64,000 bases of DNA, from assembly GCA_900465685.1 (NCBI GenBank), contig UEGR01000020.1, positions 1-64,000 of the forward strand, written 5' to 3'. Positions 1 to 9,595 of the stretch are shown here, piece by piece; within the stretch, counting starts at the first letter, position 1, and each line of letters starts with the position of its first letter. Made by a program: the position numbers and the translations under genes. This DNA comes from Hyphomicrobiales bacterium (GTDB taxonomy: Bacteria > Pseudomonadota > Alphaproteobacteria > Rhizobiales > Rhizobiaceae). A model generated the notes under the pieces. The model was not told where the DNA came from. It ran no database searches and saw nothing but the letters and a program-made list of their open reading frames with translations.

Positions 1-144
1 CCCTATTCCCCTATTCCCCTTGATCGCTTCCATCAGAAAAATTCAATTGTACGCCCGCGCTTGAGGGGTATTTTGCGGCGCATGACCCAGTTCTCTCCCA
101 AGTCGAACTTTCTCAAGTCAGCTTTTTCCCGTTCGGATATTGCA

Positions 145-1320
145 ATGTCATCCTCCCCCAACTCCGCTCAACACCAGACGGCGATCCGTTATGCATTGGG
201 CGGTTTTCTCGCCATGGCGTCTGCAATGGGCATTGGCCGTTTCATCTACACGCCGATCCTCCCGGGCATGATGGCCGATCTTGGCTTCAACGCCGCTGAT
301 GCAGGCTTCATCGCTTCCTCCAATTATATCGGCTATCTGCTTGGCGCTGTGGCGGCGGGCTATGGCTGGTCGGCAGGCATCGAACGCGCCAGCGTCATCG
401 CCGGTCTCATCATCAGTGCAGTGCTTTGCGCGGCAATGGCGCTGTTCGACGGCGTCTGGATGTTTGCAGCCATCCGCTTTGCTGCCGGTTTCATCAGCGC
501 GGTGACCATGATCCTCTGCACGGCCATCGTGCTCAGCCATGTGACCGCCGCCGAGCGCAGCGGCCTTGGCGCGGTGCATTTCGGCGGGGTGGGCAGCGGT
601 ATTGCCATCTCGGCGGTGCTGGTCGCCGCCATCCGCTTTTCCGGCCTTGGCTGGCGTGCGGATTGGGTCGGTGCGGCTTTGCTTACGCTGGTCATGCTGG
701 TGGGCGTGGTCTTTCTGGTGCGCGAAGGGCCGCGCGGCAATGGCGGCAATACACGTGAACCGGCTTTGCCGAAAAGCTTTGCCTTCAACGCATTGGCGCT
801 TGCCTACGGTATTTTCGGCTTCGGCTATGTCATCACTGCCACGTTTCTGATCGCCATCGTGCGCGCCAACGAGGGCGGGCCGCTGATGGAAGCAGCCGTG
901 TGGATCGTCACCGGCCTGACCGCCGCGCCATCCATCTGGCTTTGGTCTCCGGCGGCGAAAAAGTTCGGCCTGTTCAATGCTTTTGCGCTGACGGCGCTAC
1001 TGGAAGCCATCGGCGTTGCTGCCAGCGTCGTCATCGCGCCGCCCGTTGGCCCGCTGGTCGGCGGTGCGCTTCTGGGCATGACCTTTATGGCGCTGACGGC
1101 TTTCGGTCTCCAGATTGCGCGGGTTCTGGCTCCGGCATCGCCAAAGCGGGCACTGGCGCGTATGACCGTGTCGTTCAGCATCGGGCAGATTGTCGGGCCG
1201 CTGGTCGCCGGTTACATGGCGCAGCGTTCCGGCTCGTTCACCTCGGCCAGTCTCGCGGCAGCGCTTTCGCTGGTGGCTGTTGCCGTCATTGGCGTGCTTG
1301 CCGGTCAAAAGGCCAAGTAG
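145..1320 (+). CDS. MFS transporter, YbfB/YjiJ-like
   Basis: A 391-residue, very hydrophobic protein with about 12 predicted membrane segments. The N-terminal stretch with '[14 protein letters not shown]' and '[10 protein letters not shown]' is typical of the YbfB/YjiJ branch of the major facilitator superfamily, whose substrates are mostly unknown. It should sit in the inner membrane and export or import a small molecule by proton coupling. I place the start at the ATG at 145. An in-frame ATG at 82 and a TTG at 61 would add a poorly conserved, charged extension, and none of the candidates has a strong ribosome site. It is transcribed toward bacA but separated from it by about 120 bases, so co-transcription is uncertain. 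Family assignment is solid; substrate unknown. Confidence 0.8.
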   Translation: MSSSPNSAQHQTAIRYALGGFLAMASAMGIGRFIYTPILPGMMADLGFNAADAGFIASSNYIGYLLGAVAAGYGWSAGIERASVIAGLIISAVLCAAMALFDGVWMFAAIRFAAGFISAVTMILCTAIVLSHVTAAERSGLGAVHFGGVGSGIAISAVLVAAIRFSGLGWRADWVGAALLTLVMLVGVVFLVREGPRGNGGNTREPALPKSFAFNALALAYGIFGFGYVITATFLIAIVRANEGGPLMEAAVWIVTGLTAAPSIWLWSPAAKKFGLFNAFALTALLEAIGVAASVVIAPPVGPLVGGALLGMTFMALTAFGLQIARVLAPASPKRALARMTVSFSIGQIVGPLVAGYMAQRSGSFTSASLAAALSLVAVAVIGVLAGQKAK

Positions 1321-1398
1321 GGCGCTAAAAGCAGGAAACTAATGAGGTTTCTGGCAAAATCTTACAAAGATTTAACTGGTAAAGGCACGCTAACAGGC

Positions 1399-1427
1399 AT
1401 TCTATGGGGGCGATAACCCCATAGAAT
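1399..1427. promoter_or_regulatory. Perfect inverted repeat just before bacA
   Basis: Arms ATTCTATGGGG and CCCCATAGAAT are exactly complementary (11 bp each) around a 7-base spacer. The right arm ends 13 bases before the GTG start of bacA. There is no T-run after it, so it is a poor terminator. It is better explained as an operator or as an RNA hairpin that could mask the weak ribosome-binding region of bacA. Its function is inferred. Confidence 0.55.
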
Positions 1428-1440
1428 CGGGACCCTTTTC

Positions 1441-2691
1441 GTGTTTGTATCTTTCTTCCCCCGCCCCAAATTGTTCTTTCCGTCTGTCGTGCTCTGGAGC
1501 CTGCTGGCTGTCCTTGGCTGGTATATGGGGGGAGAAAATCTTGGGCGCATATTCGGAATGCCGCCAGCGGCTACCGACGCTGCGCCGATCATCGGCGCCA
1601 GCATTTTCTGGTCCGCGCCGTTCCTCTGGTTCTATATCTATTTCGCAGTGGTGACCTTTGCGTTCTACGCGTTCTGGGCAGTGTTCTCGCCGCATCCCTG
1701 GCAGCGCTGGTCGATCCTCGGTTCGGCATTGATCCTGTTCACGACCTATTTTTCGGTGCAGGCCAGCGTGGCGGTGAATGCCTGGTATGGTCCGTTCTAC
1801 GATATGGTGCAGAAAGCGCTGTCGACGCCGGGTTCGGTCACGGCCAGCGATTTCTATTGGGGCACGGTCGACTTCCTCGGCATCGCCTTCATCGCGGTCA
1901 CGATCGGCGTGTTGAGCCTGTTTTTCGTCAGCCATTACATCTTCCGCTGGCGCACGGCGATGAATGATTATTACATGAGCCACTGGCCGCAATTGCGTCA
2001 TATCGAAGGTGCGGCGCAGCGCGTGCAGGAAGACACGATGCGCTTTTCCTCAACGCTGGAACAGTTGGGCGTCAGTCTGGTGAAGGCCGTCATGACACTG
2101 ATCGCCTTCCTGCCGGTCCTGTTCACCTTTTCAGAAAAGATCAATGAACTGCCGATCGTCGGCGTCATCCCGCATGCGCTTGTCTGGGCGGCGATTTTCT
2201 GGGCGGTCTTCGGTACAGGCCTGCTGGCGCTGGTCGGCATCAAGCTGCCGGGGCTGGAATTCAACAATCAGCGCGTGGAAGCGGCCTATCGTAAGGAACT
2301 GGTCTATGGCGAGGATCATGATGATCGCGCGGGGCCGGTTACAATGCGCGAATTGTTCCGCAATGTCCGGCACAATTACTTCCGGCTCTATTTCCATTAT
2401 GTCTATTTCAACGTGGCCCGCATTCTCTACCTGCAGGCGGATAATGTCTTTCCGACGATTATCCTCATTCCGTCCATCGTGGCAGGTAAGTTGACACTTG
2501 GACTGATGAACCAGATCAGCAACGTGTTCTCTCAGGTGCAGGGTTCGTTCCAGTATCTCGTCAATTCATGGACGACGATTATCGAGCTTCTGTCGATCTA
2601 CAAACGTCTGCGGGCTTTCGAGGCGACCATCCATGGTGAGCCGCTGCCGTCGCTGGATCGTGAAAATCTGGAAACACCGCAGAGCGTTTAG
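1441..2691 (+). CDS. bacA: BacA/SbmA family peptide transporter
   Basis: A 416-residue inner-membrane protein with the SbmA/BacA-like fold. In Sinorhizobium and Brucella, BacA imports proline-rich and cysteine-rich peptides, affects very-long-chain fatty acid modification of lipid A, and is needed for chronic infection of host cells. Recognition rests on motifs such as 'FFPRPKLFF' at the N-terminus, '[18 protein letters not shown]', '[12 protein letters not shown]', '[12 protein letters not shown]' and '[15 protein letters not shown]', all laid out as in the rhizobial protein. The start is GTG at 1441, because the family N-terminus begins right there. The Shine-Dalgarno is weak, and a perfect inverted repeat lies immediately upstream, which may matter for control. 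Length is normal for the family. Confidence 0.95.
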   Translation: MFVSFFPRPKLFFPSVVLWSLLAVLGWYMGGENLGRIFGMPPAATDAAPIIGASIFWSAPFLWFYIYFAVVTFAFYAFWAVFSPHPWQRWSILGSALILFTTYFSVQASVAVNAWYGPFYDMVQKALSTPGSVTASDFYWGTVDFLGIAFIAVTIGVLSLFFVSHYIFRWRTAMNDYYMSHWPQLRHIEGAAQRVQEDTMRFSSTLEQLGVSLVKAVMTLIAFLPVLFTFSEKINELPIVGVIPHALVWAAIFWAVFGTGLLALVGIKLPGLEFNNQRVEAAYRKELVYGEDHDDRAGPVTMRELFRNVRHNYFRLYFHYVYFNVARILYLQADNVFPTIILIPSIVAGKLTLGLMNQISNVFSQVQGSFQYLVNSWTTIIELLSIYKRLRAFEATIHGEPLPSLDRENLETPQSV

Positions 2692-2706
2692 GGAAGAGGA
2701 CCAGCA

Positions 2707-2753
2707 CCCTCCGTGCTTCGAGACAGCGCTTACGCGCCTCCTCAGCATGAGGG
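2707..2753. repeat. Palindromic intergenic repeat, short copy
   Basis: Between the convergent bacA and deacetylase genes lies a partly palindromic element whose ends pair as CCCTC and GAGGG. The reverse strand reads as a 'cctcatgctgagg' type element. It is related in its ends to the longer element at 46326-46395 and probably belongs to the same dispersed family. It could act as a bidirectional terminator here. Confidence 0.4.
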
Positions 2754-2768
2754 ATTGGAAAACGCCGG

Positions 2769-3800
2769 TTACGACCTGTTCTGCGCAGCGTGGCCGGTGT
2801 TTTTGTCGAGGCTGTTCAGATAATCGCCATAGGTGGTGCATTTGACATCGGGCTTGGTGCAGACTTCCGAAACAAGCCGCTCCATGGCGCGCCAGTATGC
2901 GCCGTCATTCATCAGCACGAAATGGAAGCCAAGCTGCAAGGGAATGCGCTCGCCGTCATATTGCTTGTCGAAGGCAGTGCGAAACGCCTTATAGGCGCGT
3001 TCTTCAAAGGCTGCCGACTGTTCCGGCGCTTCCTTGGCCTTGGAATGGCGAACATAGAGATTGTAATCCATGCCGACGATCGGGCGCTGTGACGGGCCTT
3101 CCGGGATCAGCGGCAATCCAAAGGATGCGAACTGGCCCGTGATCTGGGGCAGTTCCGGCCCGCGTGTGACGGATGAGGCCTGATAGCGGAAACCATTGGC
3201 CTTCAGCGCGTCCTGCACCGGCTTCGAAGCCGCGAGATAGGGTGCGCGGAAGCCGTTGATGCCGTGCAGCGCGAGGTCGCGCCAGCCTTCCGGCTCGCCG
3301 TCGATACCGTTGTTCTTGTAGGCGTCGGCAACGATGCGGCGAAACTCGCCGACTTCCTTGTTCCAGTCGGCGGTGGACCAGCTTGTGCCGTCGAAATGGC
3401 CGCAGCCGTGGCTGGCAATCTCGTTGCCTTCCAGATGCGCCTGCCAGATATTGCCAAGCCGGGTCACGACTTCATCATGGGTCTGGGCAAAGCCGACATT
3501 GGACGCACCCGCCTTTTTGTGCGGCGGCTGATAGCTGGCGCGGTCCTTCCGGGTCATCAGAAAGACGCAGGACAGGAAATAGGTGAAATGGGCGTTGTTC
3601 TTCTTCGCGAGTTCGCGTGAGCGCGTCCACAGCGCATTGTCATGCGCGCCGTCGAAGGAAATCAGCACATATTGCGTTTTAGCGGCAGCAGCGTCGGCTC
3701 CGGCACTCAGGTCCGGCGATTTCGCCCCGGCAGGGGCACAAAAAGCCGTCGACAGGGAAAGAGCGAGAAGGGTTCTGGGGGAGAAAACGCGCATTGCCAT
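2769..3800 (-). CDS. Secreted polysaccharide deacetylase-like protein
   Basis: A 343-residue protein with a clear N-terminal signal peptide (basic 'MAMRVFSPRT', hydrophobic core, cleavage near 'APAGA-KSPD'). The mature part has NodB-type features. 'VLISFDGAHDN' provides the first catalytic Asp region, and 'NEIASHGCGHFDG' resembles the metal-binding H-x(3-4)-H motif. It would act on an acetylated or amidated polysaccharide in the periplasm; the substrate cannot be told. The 'FDGAHDN' motif differs from the usual 'TFDDGP', so it belongs to a divergent branch. It is convergent with bacA and separated from it by a palindromic repeat. An alternative start two codons downstream (ATG at 3794) is equally plausible. 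Confidence 0.75.
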   Translation of the reverse strand: MAMRVFSPRTLLALSLSTAFCAPAGAKSPDLSAGADAAAAKTQYVLISFDGAHDNALWTRSRELAKKNNAHFTYFLSCVFLMTRKDRASYQPPHKKAGASNVGFAQTHDEVVTRLGNIWQAHLEGNEIASHGCGHFDGTSWSTADWNKEVGEFRRIVADAYKNNGIDGEPEGWRDLALHGINGFRAPYLAASKPVQDALKANGFRYQASSVTRGPELPQITGQFASFGLPLIPEGPSQRPIVGMDYNLYVRHSKAKEAPEQSAAFEERAYKAFRTAFDKQYDGERIPLQLGFHFVLMNDGAYWRAMERLVSEVCTKPDVKCTTYGDYLNSLDKNTGHAAQNRS

Positions 3801-4002
3801 CAGATACCGGGAAAATCGGATGCCGGGAAGGGGGATATGACCTCGCTATCCCTTGAATATGGCGAAGGTCGGACCGAAATTCACTTTTACGCGGGGCTTG
3901 ATCTGCTTATTTCGCAGACGGGTCTTACATATGGCGACAATTCCGACTAAAAGCGCCAGAACATCTATTTCGTAAACCAGATTCAAGAACAATGGCAGGT
4001 CC

Positions 4003-4674
4003 ATGGCAGACGACAGTTTCATTCGCGAGGTAAACGAAGAACTCCGTTCGGAACGGGCGAAGCAGGTCTGGAAGAATTTCGGCCCGATCGTGATCGGTGC
4101 TGCCGTTGCTGTCGTTCTGGGCACTGCTGGCTGGGTCGGTTATCAGCATTGGACCGACAGCAAGGCGTCTGCATCCGGTGACAAGTTCCTCGCGGCGCTT
4201 GACCTTGCATCGGCAGGCAAGAACGATGAGGCGCTTGCTGCGCTCGACGATCTGGAAAAGACCGGCTACGGTTCCTATCCGGTTCTGGCGCGCCTGCGTG
4301 CGGCTTCGGTACTTGCGGGCAAGGGCGACGCGGCTGGCGCCGTGAAGGCGTTCGACGATATCGCTGCCGACAATGCCGTGCCAGGCCCTCTGCGTGATGT
4401 GGCGCGCCTGCGTGCGGGCTATCTGCTGGTCGATAGCGGTTCTTATGACGATGTCGCCAAGCGCGTCGAAACCCTGTCCGCCGATGGCAATTCGATGCGC
4501 TCCAGCGCGCGCGAAGCCCTTGGCCTTGCGGCCTGGAAGGCCGAGCGTTACGACGATGCGGCCAAATTGTTCAAGCAGATCGCCGATGACGGTTTGGCTC
4601 AGGCCAATATCCGCCAGCGCGCCAACACCATGCTGGATCTGATGCGCAGCGCAGGCGTTGCGGCACAAAGTTAA
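4003..4674 (+). CDS. YfgM-like membrane-anchored TPR protein
   Basis: A 223-residue protein with a cytoplasmic N-terminus rich in charged residues ('ADDSFIREVNEELRSERA'), one membrane segment at about residues 28-45 ('FGPIVIGAAVAVVLGTAGW'), and a periplasmic TPR-like alpha-helical domain. This is the YfgM/DUF2133 architecture. YfgM partners with the SecYEG-associated chaperone PpiD in E. coli and, as here, is commonly encoded immediately before der. The 64-base gap to der suggests a shared operon. A membrane-anchored role in envelope protein handling is known for the family; its exact job in this organism is inferred. Confidence 0.75.
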   Translation: MADDSFIREVNEELRSERAKQVWKNFGPIVIGAAVAVVLGTAGWVGYQHWTDSKASASGDKFLAALDLASAGKNDEALAALDDLEKTGYGSYPVLARLRAASVLAGKGDAAGAVKAFDDIAADNAVPGPLRDVARLRAGYLLVDSGSYDDVAKRVETLSADGNSMRSSAREALGLAAWKAERYDDAAKLFKQIADDGLAQANIRQRANTMLDLMRSAGVAAQS

Positions 4675-4738
4675 ACAAAGGCTACCTTCGGGGCTGGTCT
4701 TGAACCGGCCCTGTTTCTTTCTGGAGTAATTTTCGTTC

Positions 4739-6190
4739 ATGGGTTTCACTCTCGCTATCGTCGGGCGTCCCAATGTCGGTAAGTCCACGCTGTTCAATCG
4801 TCTCGTCGGCCGCAAGCTGGCGCTGGTGGACGACCTGCCGGGCGTCACGCGCGACCGGCGCATCCATGATGCCAAGCTCTACGACCTCAAGTTTCAGGTG
4901 ATCGACACTGCTGGTCTCGAAGAGGCCGCCAATGACTCGCTGGAAGCGCGCATGCGCGCCCAGACAGAAGCCGCCATTAGCGAAGCCGATGCGGTTCTGT
5001 TCGTGGTCGATGCCAAGAACGGCCTGACGCCTGCCGACAACACCTTTGCCGAACTGGTGCGCCGTTCCGGCAAGCCGGTGGTGCTGGTGGCCAACAAAGC
5101 CGAAGCGCGCGGCGCGCAGTCGGGCCTTTACGATGCCTTCCAGCTCGGTCTTGGCGAACCGTGCCCGATTTCGGCTGAACATGGTCAGGGCATGCCCGAC
5201 CTGCGCGACGCCATTGTCGAGCTTCTGGGCGAAGAACGCGTCTTTGCCGATGAGAAGGAAGCGGAAACCGCAGACGAAGTCTTCACGCCGAAGGCTGTCG
5301 GCGAACTGATCGGTGATGACATCGAAGATCCGGATGAAGAAGTCATCCCGGCCTATGATGCCACCAAACCGCTGCGCATTGCCATTGTCGGACGCCCGAA
5401 TGCGGGCAAGTCCACGATGATCAATACGATGCTCGGCGAAGATCGCCTGCTGACCGGCCCGGAAGCGGGTATTACCCGTGACTCGATTTCGGTCGACTGG
5501 GAATGGCATGGACGCAAGATCAAGCTGTTCGACACTGCCGGTCTGCGCCGCAAGTCGCGCGTGCAGGAAAAGCTGGAAAAGCTGTCGGTCGCCGACGGCC
5601 TTCGCGCCATCCGCTTTGCGGAAGTGGTGATCATCGTGCTCGACGCGACGATTCCCTTCGAAAAGCAGGATTTGCAGATCGCCGATCTGATCATCCGTGA
5701 AGGGCGCGCACCGGTCATCGCCTTCAACAAGTGGGACCTGATCGAAGACCGCCAGATGGTTCTGGCCGATCTTTACGAAAAGACCGCCCGCCTTCTGCCG
5801 CAGGTGCGCGGACTTCGCGCCGTGCCGATTTCGGGTGAACGCGGACAGGGTCTCGACAAGCTCATGGAAAATGTCGTGAAGACCCATGAGATTTGGAACC
5901 GCCGTATTTCTACTGGCCGCCTCAATCGCTGGCTGGAAGGCGTGATCGCCCATCAGCCGCCGCCGGCCGTTTCCGGTCGCCGCCTGAAGGTGAAATATAT
6001 GACGCAGGTTAAGACCCGCCCGCCGGGCTTCGTCGTGTCCTGCTCGCGCCCCGATGCGATGCCGCAATCCTATGTGCGCTATCTGATCAACGGTCTGCGA
6101 GAAACCTTCGATATGCCGGGCGTGCCAATCCGCCTTGCGCTGCGCACCTCGGACAATCCGTTCGCCGGTCGCGCCAAGAAGAAGCGATAA
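4739..6190 (+). CDS. der: Ribosome-biogenesis GTPase Der
   Basis: Der (EngA) is an essential GTPase with two GTP-binding domains in tandem that helps mature the 50S ribosomal subunit. Both P-loops are visible: 'GRPNVGKST' near residue 9 and 'GRPNAGKST' near residue 218. The switch II motifs are 'DTAGLEE' and 'DTAGLRRKS', and the base-specificity motifs are 'ANKAE' and 'FNKWD'. The C-terminal KH-like domain follows ('[18 protein letters not shown]'). An acidic linker near residues 165-205 joins the G domains, as is usual in alphaproteobacteria. Length (483 aa) is normal. It follows the YfgM-like gene and is closed by a strong terminator at 6201-6228. Confidence 0.97.
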   Translation: MGFTLAIVGRPNVGKSTLFNRLVGRKLALVDDLPGVTRDRRIHDAKLYDLKFQVIDTAGLEEAANDSLEARMRAQTEAAISEADAVLFVVDAKNGLTPADNTFAELVRRSGKPVVLVANKAEARGAQSGLYDAFQLGLGEPCPISAEHGQGMPDLRDAIVELLGEERVFADEKEAETADEVFTPKAVGELIGDDIEDPDEEVIPAYDATKPLRIAIVGRPNAGKSTMINTMLGEDRLLTGPEAGITRDSISVDWEWHGRKIKLFDTAGLRRKSRVQEKLEKLSVADGLRAIRFAEVVIIVLDATIPFEKQDLQIADLIIREGRAPVIAFNKWDLIEDRQMVLADLYEKTARLLPQVRGLRAVPISGERGQGLDKLMENVVKTHEIWNRRISTGRLNRWLEGVIAHQPPPAVSGRRLKVKYMTQVKTRPPGFVVSCSRPDAMPQSYVRYLINGLRETFDMPGVPIRLALRTSDNPFAGRAKKKR

Positions 6191-6200
6191 GCATGATGCA

Positions 6201-6228
6201 AAAAAGCCCGGAGCGATCCGGGCTTTTT
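6201..6228 (+). terminator. Intrinsic terminator after der
   Basis: Stem AGCCCGGA/TCCGGGCT with a GCGA loop, flanked by A- and T-runs on the two sides. It can terminate der on the plus strand, and its A/T flanks would also let it stop the convergent OmpA-domain gene. Confidence 0.85.
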
Positions 6229-6254
6229 CTTTTGGCATTACTGTGCAGACGGCA

Positions 6255-6869
6255 TCATGCCTTTGGCAGCACGAATTCGACACGCCGGTTCTGGGCGCGT
6301 CCATCGGGGTTGTCCTTGCCCTCTATGTCGTTGGGCGCGACAGGTTCGCTTTCACCGCGTCCTTCCGGTTTCAGGCGTGCTGACGGAACGCCATTGCCGA
6401 CAAGAAACTCGACAACCGCTCCGGCACGCGCTTTGGAGAGCTTGAGGTTGTAGCTGTCGGAGCCCTTGGAATCCGTATGGCCGACAACCTGCACGGTGGA
6501 ATCCGGTGTGCTGTCCAATATCTTGACGACATCACCCAGTGTGGATTTGGCCTTAGCCGTCAGCTTGGCACTGTCGAAGCCGAACAGGATATCGCTCGTG
6601 ACAGACAGGACGATGCTGTTATCTGTCTCGCGCATGGTGATGTTGCCGCTCTTCTCGACAATCTGTTGCGCTGCGCCCGAAAGGCCGCGCGCGTTGCCAT
6701 CCGTTCCGCCCGATGCTGAAACCAGATCGCGGATTTCCGGCACAAGATCACGAATATAGGCGCTCTTATCCGTATTCAGCCCTGTATCCTGCGCTGTTCC
6801 GACCGATGGCAGGCACAGCGCAGCAAGGCCGATGAGGCCGAAGCGGGTCAATCGATGGATCGTAGCCAT
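6255..6869 (-). CDS. OmpA-domain cell-envelope protein
   Basis: A 204-residue protein with a signal peptide ('LTRFGLIGLAALCLPSVGTA') and a C-terminal OmpA/MotB-type peptidoglycan-binding domain from about residue 85. Key motifs are 'GFDSAKLTAKAKS', 'VVGHTDSKGSDSYN', 'LSKARAGAV' and the closing 'GRAQNRRVEF', which carry the Asp and Arg that bind diaminopimelate. The N-terminal third has no barrel, so this is a small periplasmic wall-binding protein rather than a porin. The next gene, on the same strand, starts only 12 bases upstream of it and encodes another exported protein, so the two are probably one operon. No lipobox cysteine is visible. Confidence 0.8.
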   Translation of the reverse strand: MATIHRLTRFGLIGLAALCLPSVGTAQDTGLNTDKSAYIRDLVPEIRDLVSASGGTDGNARGLSGAAQQIVEKSGNITMRETDNSIVLSVTSDILFGFDSAKLTAKAKSTLGDVVKILDSTPDSTVQVVGHTDSKGSDSYNLKLSKARAGAVVEFLVGNGVPSARLKPEGRGESEPVAPNDIEGKDNPDGRAQNRRVEFVLPKA

Positions 6870-6881
6870 TGGCTGTTCCCC

Positions 6882-7370
6882 CTATTCGGCGGGAACGGCG
6901 AATGGTCCGAGCGGCTCGACCCCCTTGATATAGAGCGTCACCTTCTGGTCTTTCGGCGGGGCCGGAAAGACGCCATGCCAGACGCCGACCACAGGCCCCT
7001 TGCCGAACAGCGAAACGGAAGTCGGCGTGAGCGGCTTGCCCTCGGAGTCCTTCAACAGCAGATACTTCTTGTCGCCGGCGAGAAGGTAATAATCGTTCTC
7101 GTACTCCTTGTCCGACATGGAGCTATAAAGCGTCGAGGAAACGTTGTCGCCTTCCGTGGCATTCTTGAAGCGAACCTTGACGGTCAGCTTGTCACCGTCG
7201 CGTATGGCGCCGCTGACCTCGGCGGTAACCTGACCGCTGCTGTGATAGCCGGTTGCGAGCGGCTTGCCCGCTGCTTCTTCAGCCAGTGCTGCAAAGGGCA
7301 GGGTGCTTGCAGACAGCAAGACGGTGGCGAGAAGTGTACGTGAGAGAAACGCCATGAGTATCGCTTTCAT
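6882..7370 (-). CDS. Small secreted protein of unknown function
   Basis: A 162-residue protein from the chosen start (ATG at 7370), with a clear signal peptide ('FLSRTLLATVLLSASTLPFA', cut near 'ALA-EEAAG'). The mature part is rich in beta-strand-like sequence ('KLTVKVRFKNATEGDN', 'YYLLAGDKKYLLLKDSEG', 'KVTLYIKGVEPLGPFA') and resembles an immunoglobulin-like or DUF4352-like extracellular fold. I do not recognise the family. It lies just upstream of the OmpA-domain gene and probably shares its transcript. Other in-frame starts (7424, 7391, 7355) exist and none has a convincing ribosome site. Exported location is well supported; function unknown. Confidence 0.65.
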   Translation of the reverse strand: MKAILMAFLSRTLLATVLLSASTLPFAALAEEAAGKPLATGYHSSGQVTAEVSGAIRDGDKLTVKVRFKNATEGDNVSSTLYSSMSDKEYENDYYLLAGDKKYLLLKDSEGKPLTPTSVSLFGKGPVVGVWHGVFPAPPKDQKVTLYIKGVEPLGPFAVPAE

Positions 7371-7755
7371 TTGTTGGACAGCCTGGAGCATCATGCAGTC
7401 GGACGAAATCACCCGGCGTTGCATTCATGCGGTGAGAACAAATAAGGGAGCAGTTCTGGCGGTATTATGAGAGCAGGTTTGATCGGATTATGCTCTAAAA
7501 GGTGAACCACTCCGGATGCGGGGCTGAAACCTAACAGTCTGAAAACAAAAATTCTATAAAGTTTCAAAAAACCTACAATCTTTTACTTCAAACTTCTTTT
7601 CCGTTCGTTACATGACGGATTGGGGCCGGTGTTTCAGGTATTTATTTTCACGCCGATCTCATCCATTGGCATCAAAACGCACATTAACGGGTTGAGCTTG
7701 GTCGTCGCGGCTGCTAATCCGCCAGCTCCCCGATTTTCTCCCAAAAGGTGCAGTG
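7371..7755. other. AT-rich intergenic region between divergent genes
   Basis: About 385 bases between two divergent genes, noticeably richer in A and T than its surroundings, especially at 7540-7620. It must hold promoters for both sides, but I cannot assign -35/-10 boxes with confidence. I see no ORF with a credible ribosome site, no strong hairpin and no CtrA box. Confidence 0.4.
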
Positions 7756-9072
7756 ATGACGAAGGCTGTTGAGAGCCCATTTGATGGCGTGACATTAGGC
7801 ATCGATTTCGGCACCACCAACACGGTTTTGTCGGTTGCCAGCCCCGATGGTTCGGCGGCGGTGCTGAGCGTCGTCAAGGATGGCGCCGATGTGACCGGCT
7901 ATCGCTCGATCCTCTGTTTCTGGCAGGATCGCGAAACCGGCGAACGCACGGTGGAAAGCGGCCCATGGGCGATGGATGCTTTTGTCAACGCGCCCCATTC
8001 GACGCGCATGCTGCAATCCTTCAAGACCTTCGCGGCGTCGAAATCCTTCACCGATACGCCGGTCTTCGGCAAGCGGTTCAAGTTCGAGGATATTCTGACG
8101 ACCTTTCTCGAAACGGTTGCGGCGCGTCTCGGCGACCGGCTGCCGCCCAAGGGCAATCGCGTGGTGATCGGGCGTCCGGTTATTTTCGCAGGCGCCTCGC
8201 CGGACGAGGAGCTGGCGATGCAGCGCTATGAAAAAGCATTTCGCGCTTTCGGCTTCACCGACATTCACTATGTCTATGAACCGGTGGCGGCAGCCTATTT
8301 CTACGCGCAGGAATTGAAGGCGGATTCAACCGTTCTGGTGGCCGACTTCGGCGGCGGCACGAGCGACTTTTCCATCGTGCGTTTTGAAGTGGGTAAGGGC
8401 GGTCTTTCCTTCACGCCGATGAGCCAGACAGGTCTTGGCATTGCAGGCGATACATTCGACTATCGCATCATCGACAATGCGGTTTCACCACTGCTCGGCA
8501 AGGGCACGGAATACAAATCCTTCGGCAAGCGCCTGACCATGCCGAACCATTATTACGCAAATTTCGCGCGCTGGAACACGCTGTTCCTGATGAACTCGCC
8601 CGCGACGATCCGCGACCTGACCGAACTTGCCAAGCAGGCGGTCGAGCCGGAAGCACTGGAGCATTTCATCAATCTCATCGAGAACGATTACGGTTACGAG
8701 ATTTATCGCGCCGTTTCGAACCTCAAGGTCCGGCTGTCATCCGAACGCATGGCGGAACTGCATTTCAAGGCGGATGATTTTGAAATCCGCTCCGATATCA
8801 CACGCAACGATTTCGAAAACTGGATTGCCGAGGATGTGCGCCAGATTGAGCAGTCGGTGGAAGAGGCCGTCGACAAGGCCGGAATTCAATCCGGCAATAT
8901 CGACCGTGTATTCCTGACCGGTGGTACGTCCTTCGTGCCGGTCATCCGCACTGTGTTTGAAAGCCGCTTCCCCGATGCGGCAGTGACCAGCTCCAACCAG
9001 TTCGATTCCATTGCCACCGGTCTGGCGCTGATCGGTCAGGATGCGGATATCGACCGCTGGTCCGTCAAGTGA
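7756..9072 (+). CDS. Hsp70-family ATPase, YegD-like
   Basis: A 438-residue protein made almost only of the actin/Hsp70 nucleotide-binding domain; the substrate-binding half of DnaK is missing. The phosphate-1 loop is 'GIDFGTTNTVLSV', the phosphate-2 motif 'VADFGGGTSDFS', and the adenosine motif 'VFLTGGTSFVP'. This matches the E. coli YegD group, predicted chaperones of unknown clients. I take the ATG at 7756 as the start, with an AGGTG ribosome site about 6 bases upstream; a GTG at 7753 overlaps it. The gene is monocistronic by layout, with a long AT-rich leader in front. Confidence 0.85.
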   Translation: MTKAVESPFDGVTLGIDFGTTNTVLSVASPDGSAAVLSVVKDGADVTGYRSILCFWQDRETGERTVESGPWAMDAFVNAPHSTRMLQSFKTFAASKSFTDTPVFGKRFKFEDILTTFLETVAARLGDRLPPKGNRVVIGRPVIFAGASPDEELAMQRYEKAFRAFGFTDIHYVYEPVAAAYFYAQELKADSTVLVADFGGGTSDFSIVRFEVGKGGLSFTPMSQTGLGIAGDTFDYRIIDNAVSPLLGKGTEYKSFGKRLTMPNHYYANFARWNTLFLMNSPATIRDLTELAKQAVEPEALEHFINLIENDYGYEIYRAVSNLKVRLSSERMAELHFKADDFEIRSDITRNDFENWIAEDVRQIEQSVEEAVDKAGIQSGNIDRVFLTGGTSFVPVIRTVFESRFPDAAVTSSNQFDSIATGLALIGQDADIDRWSVK

Positions 9073-9104
9073 TTGCTGAAGGCGCGTTGTCCTGACGGGT
9101 GTCG

Positions 9105-9530
9105 TCAGGACGCTGTCGCCGTATCGGCAAAGCAGCTGGCAACCTTGTCATTCGCACCAAGCTTCTTCGCCCATTTGACCAGCTCCGGCACCTCGCTTCT
9201 GTCAGCCATACCGCCCCAAACGTCTTTGAGTTTCGGCGTCTTGCCTGAGAGGTTGAAGAAGAAATAGCCGGGGTCCGCGACCGGAACATCGGCATAAACG
9301 ACGGCCCAGTCGCCGTTCTTCATGAATGTCTCGATGGTGATGGCGGTTGGGTTCACTTTCTTGCGAAAGCTCTTGGCAATCAGGGCTGCGTAATCGGCCC
9401 GCTGTTGCTTGGTCAAACTGGCGGTAACCCCGTCGCAAGGCGACTTGGCTACGGCGCTTCCCGCTGATGCCAGAACCGCCATTGCAATGAAACCACCTAT
9501 ACAGGCCGACTTGAAAACCGCTGTCATCAT
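9105..9530 (-). CDS. Small exported protein of unknown function
   Basis: A 141-residue protein with a signal peptide ('GGFIAMAVLASAGSAVA', cut before 'KSPC'). Mature residues include 'TKQQRADYAALIAKSF' and 'DWAVVYADVPVADPGYFFF', and two cysteines (one near the mature N-terminus, one near the C-terminus) could form a disulfide in the periplasm. I do not recognise a named family. The start is the ATG pair at 9525-9530, directly after a strong GGAGGGG ribosome site. Longer in-frame ORF space upstream is rejected for that reason. Its neighbour on the same strand is the L,D-transpeptidase, about 65 bases away, so an envelope role is plausible but inferred. Confidence 0.7.
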   Translation of the reverse strand: MMTAVFKSACIGGFIAMAVLASAGSAVAKSPCDGVTASLTKQQRADYAALIAKSFRKKVNPTAITIETFMKNGDWAVVYADVPVADPGYFFFNLSGKTPKLKDVWGGMADRSEVPELVKWAKKLGANDKVASCFADTATAS

Positions 9531-9595
9531 TCCCCTCCAAACGCGTGTGATCCCGTTCGGTGAGCATAGCCGGATTATGCGGAAGCGATAGAGCT

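Noticed and set aside
4682-6304. 540-codon minus-strand ORF opposite der
   Set aside because: It is antisense to a fully conserved der gene, and its protein is His/Arg-rich with no recognisable domain, as expected for a shadow frame in GC-rich DNA.
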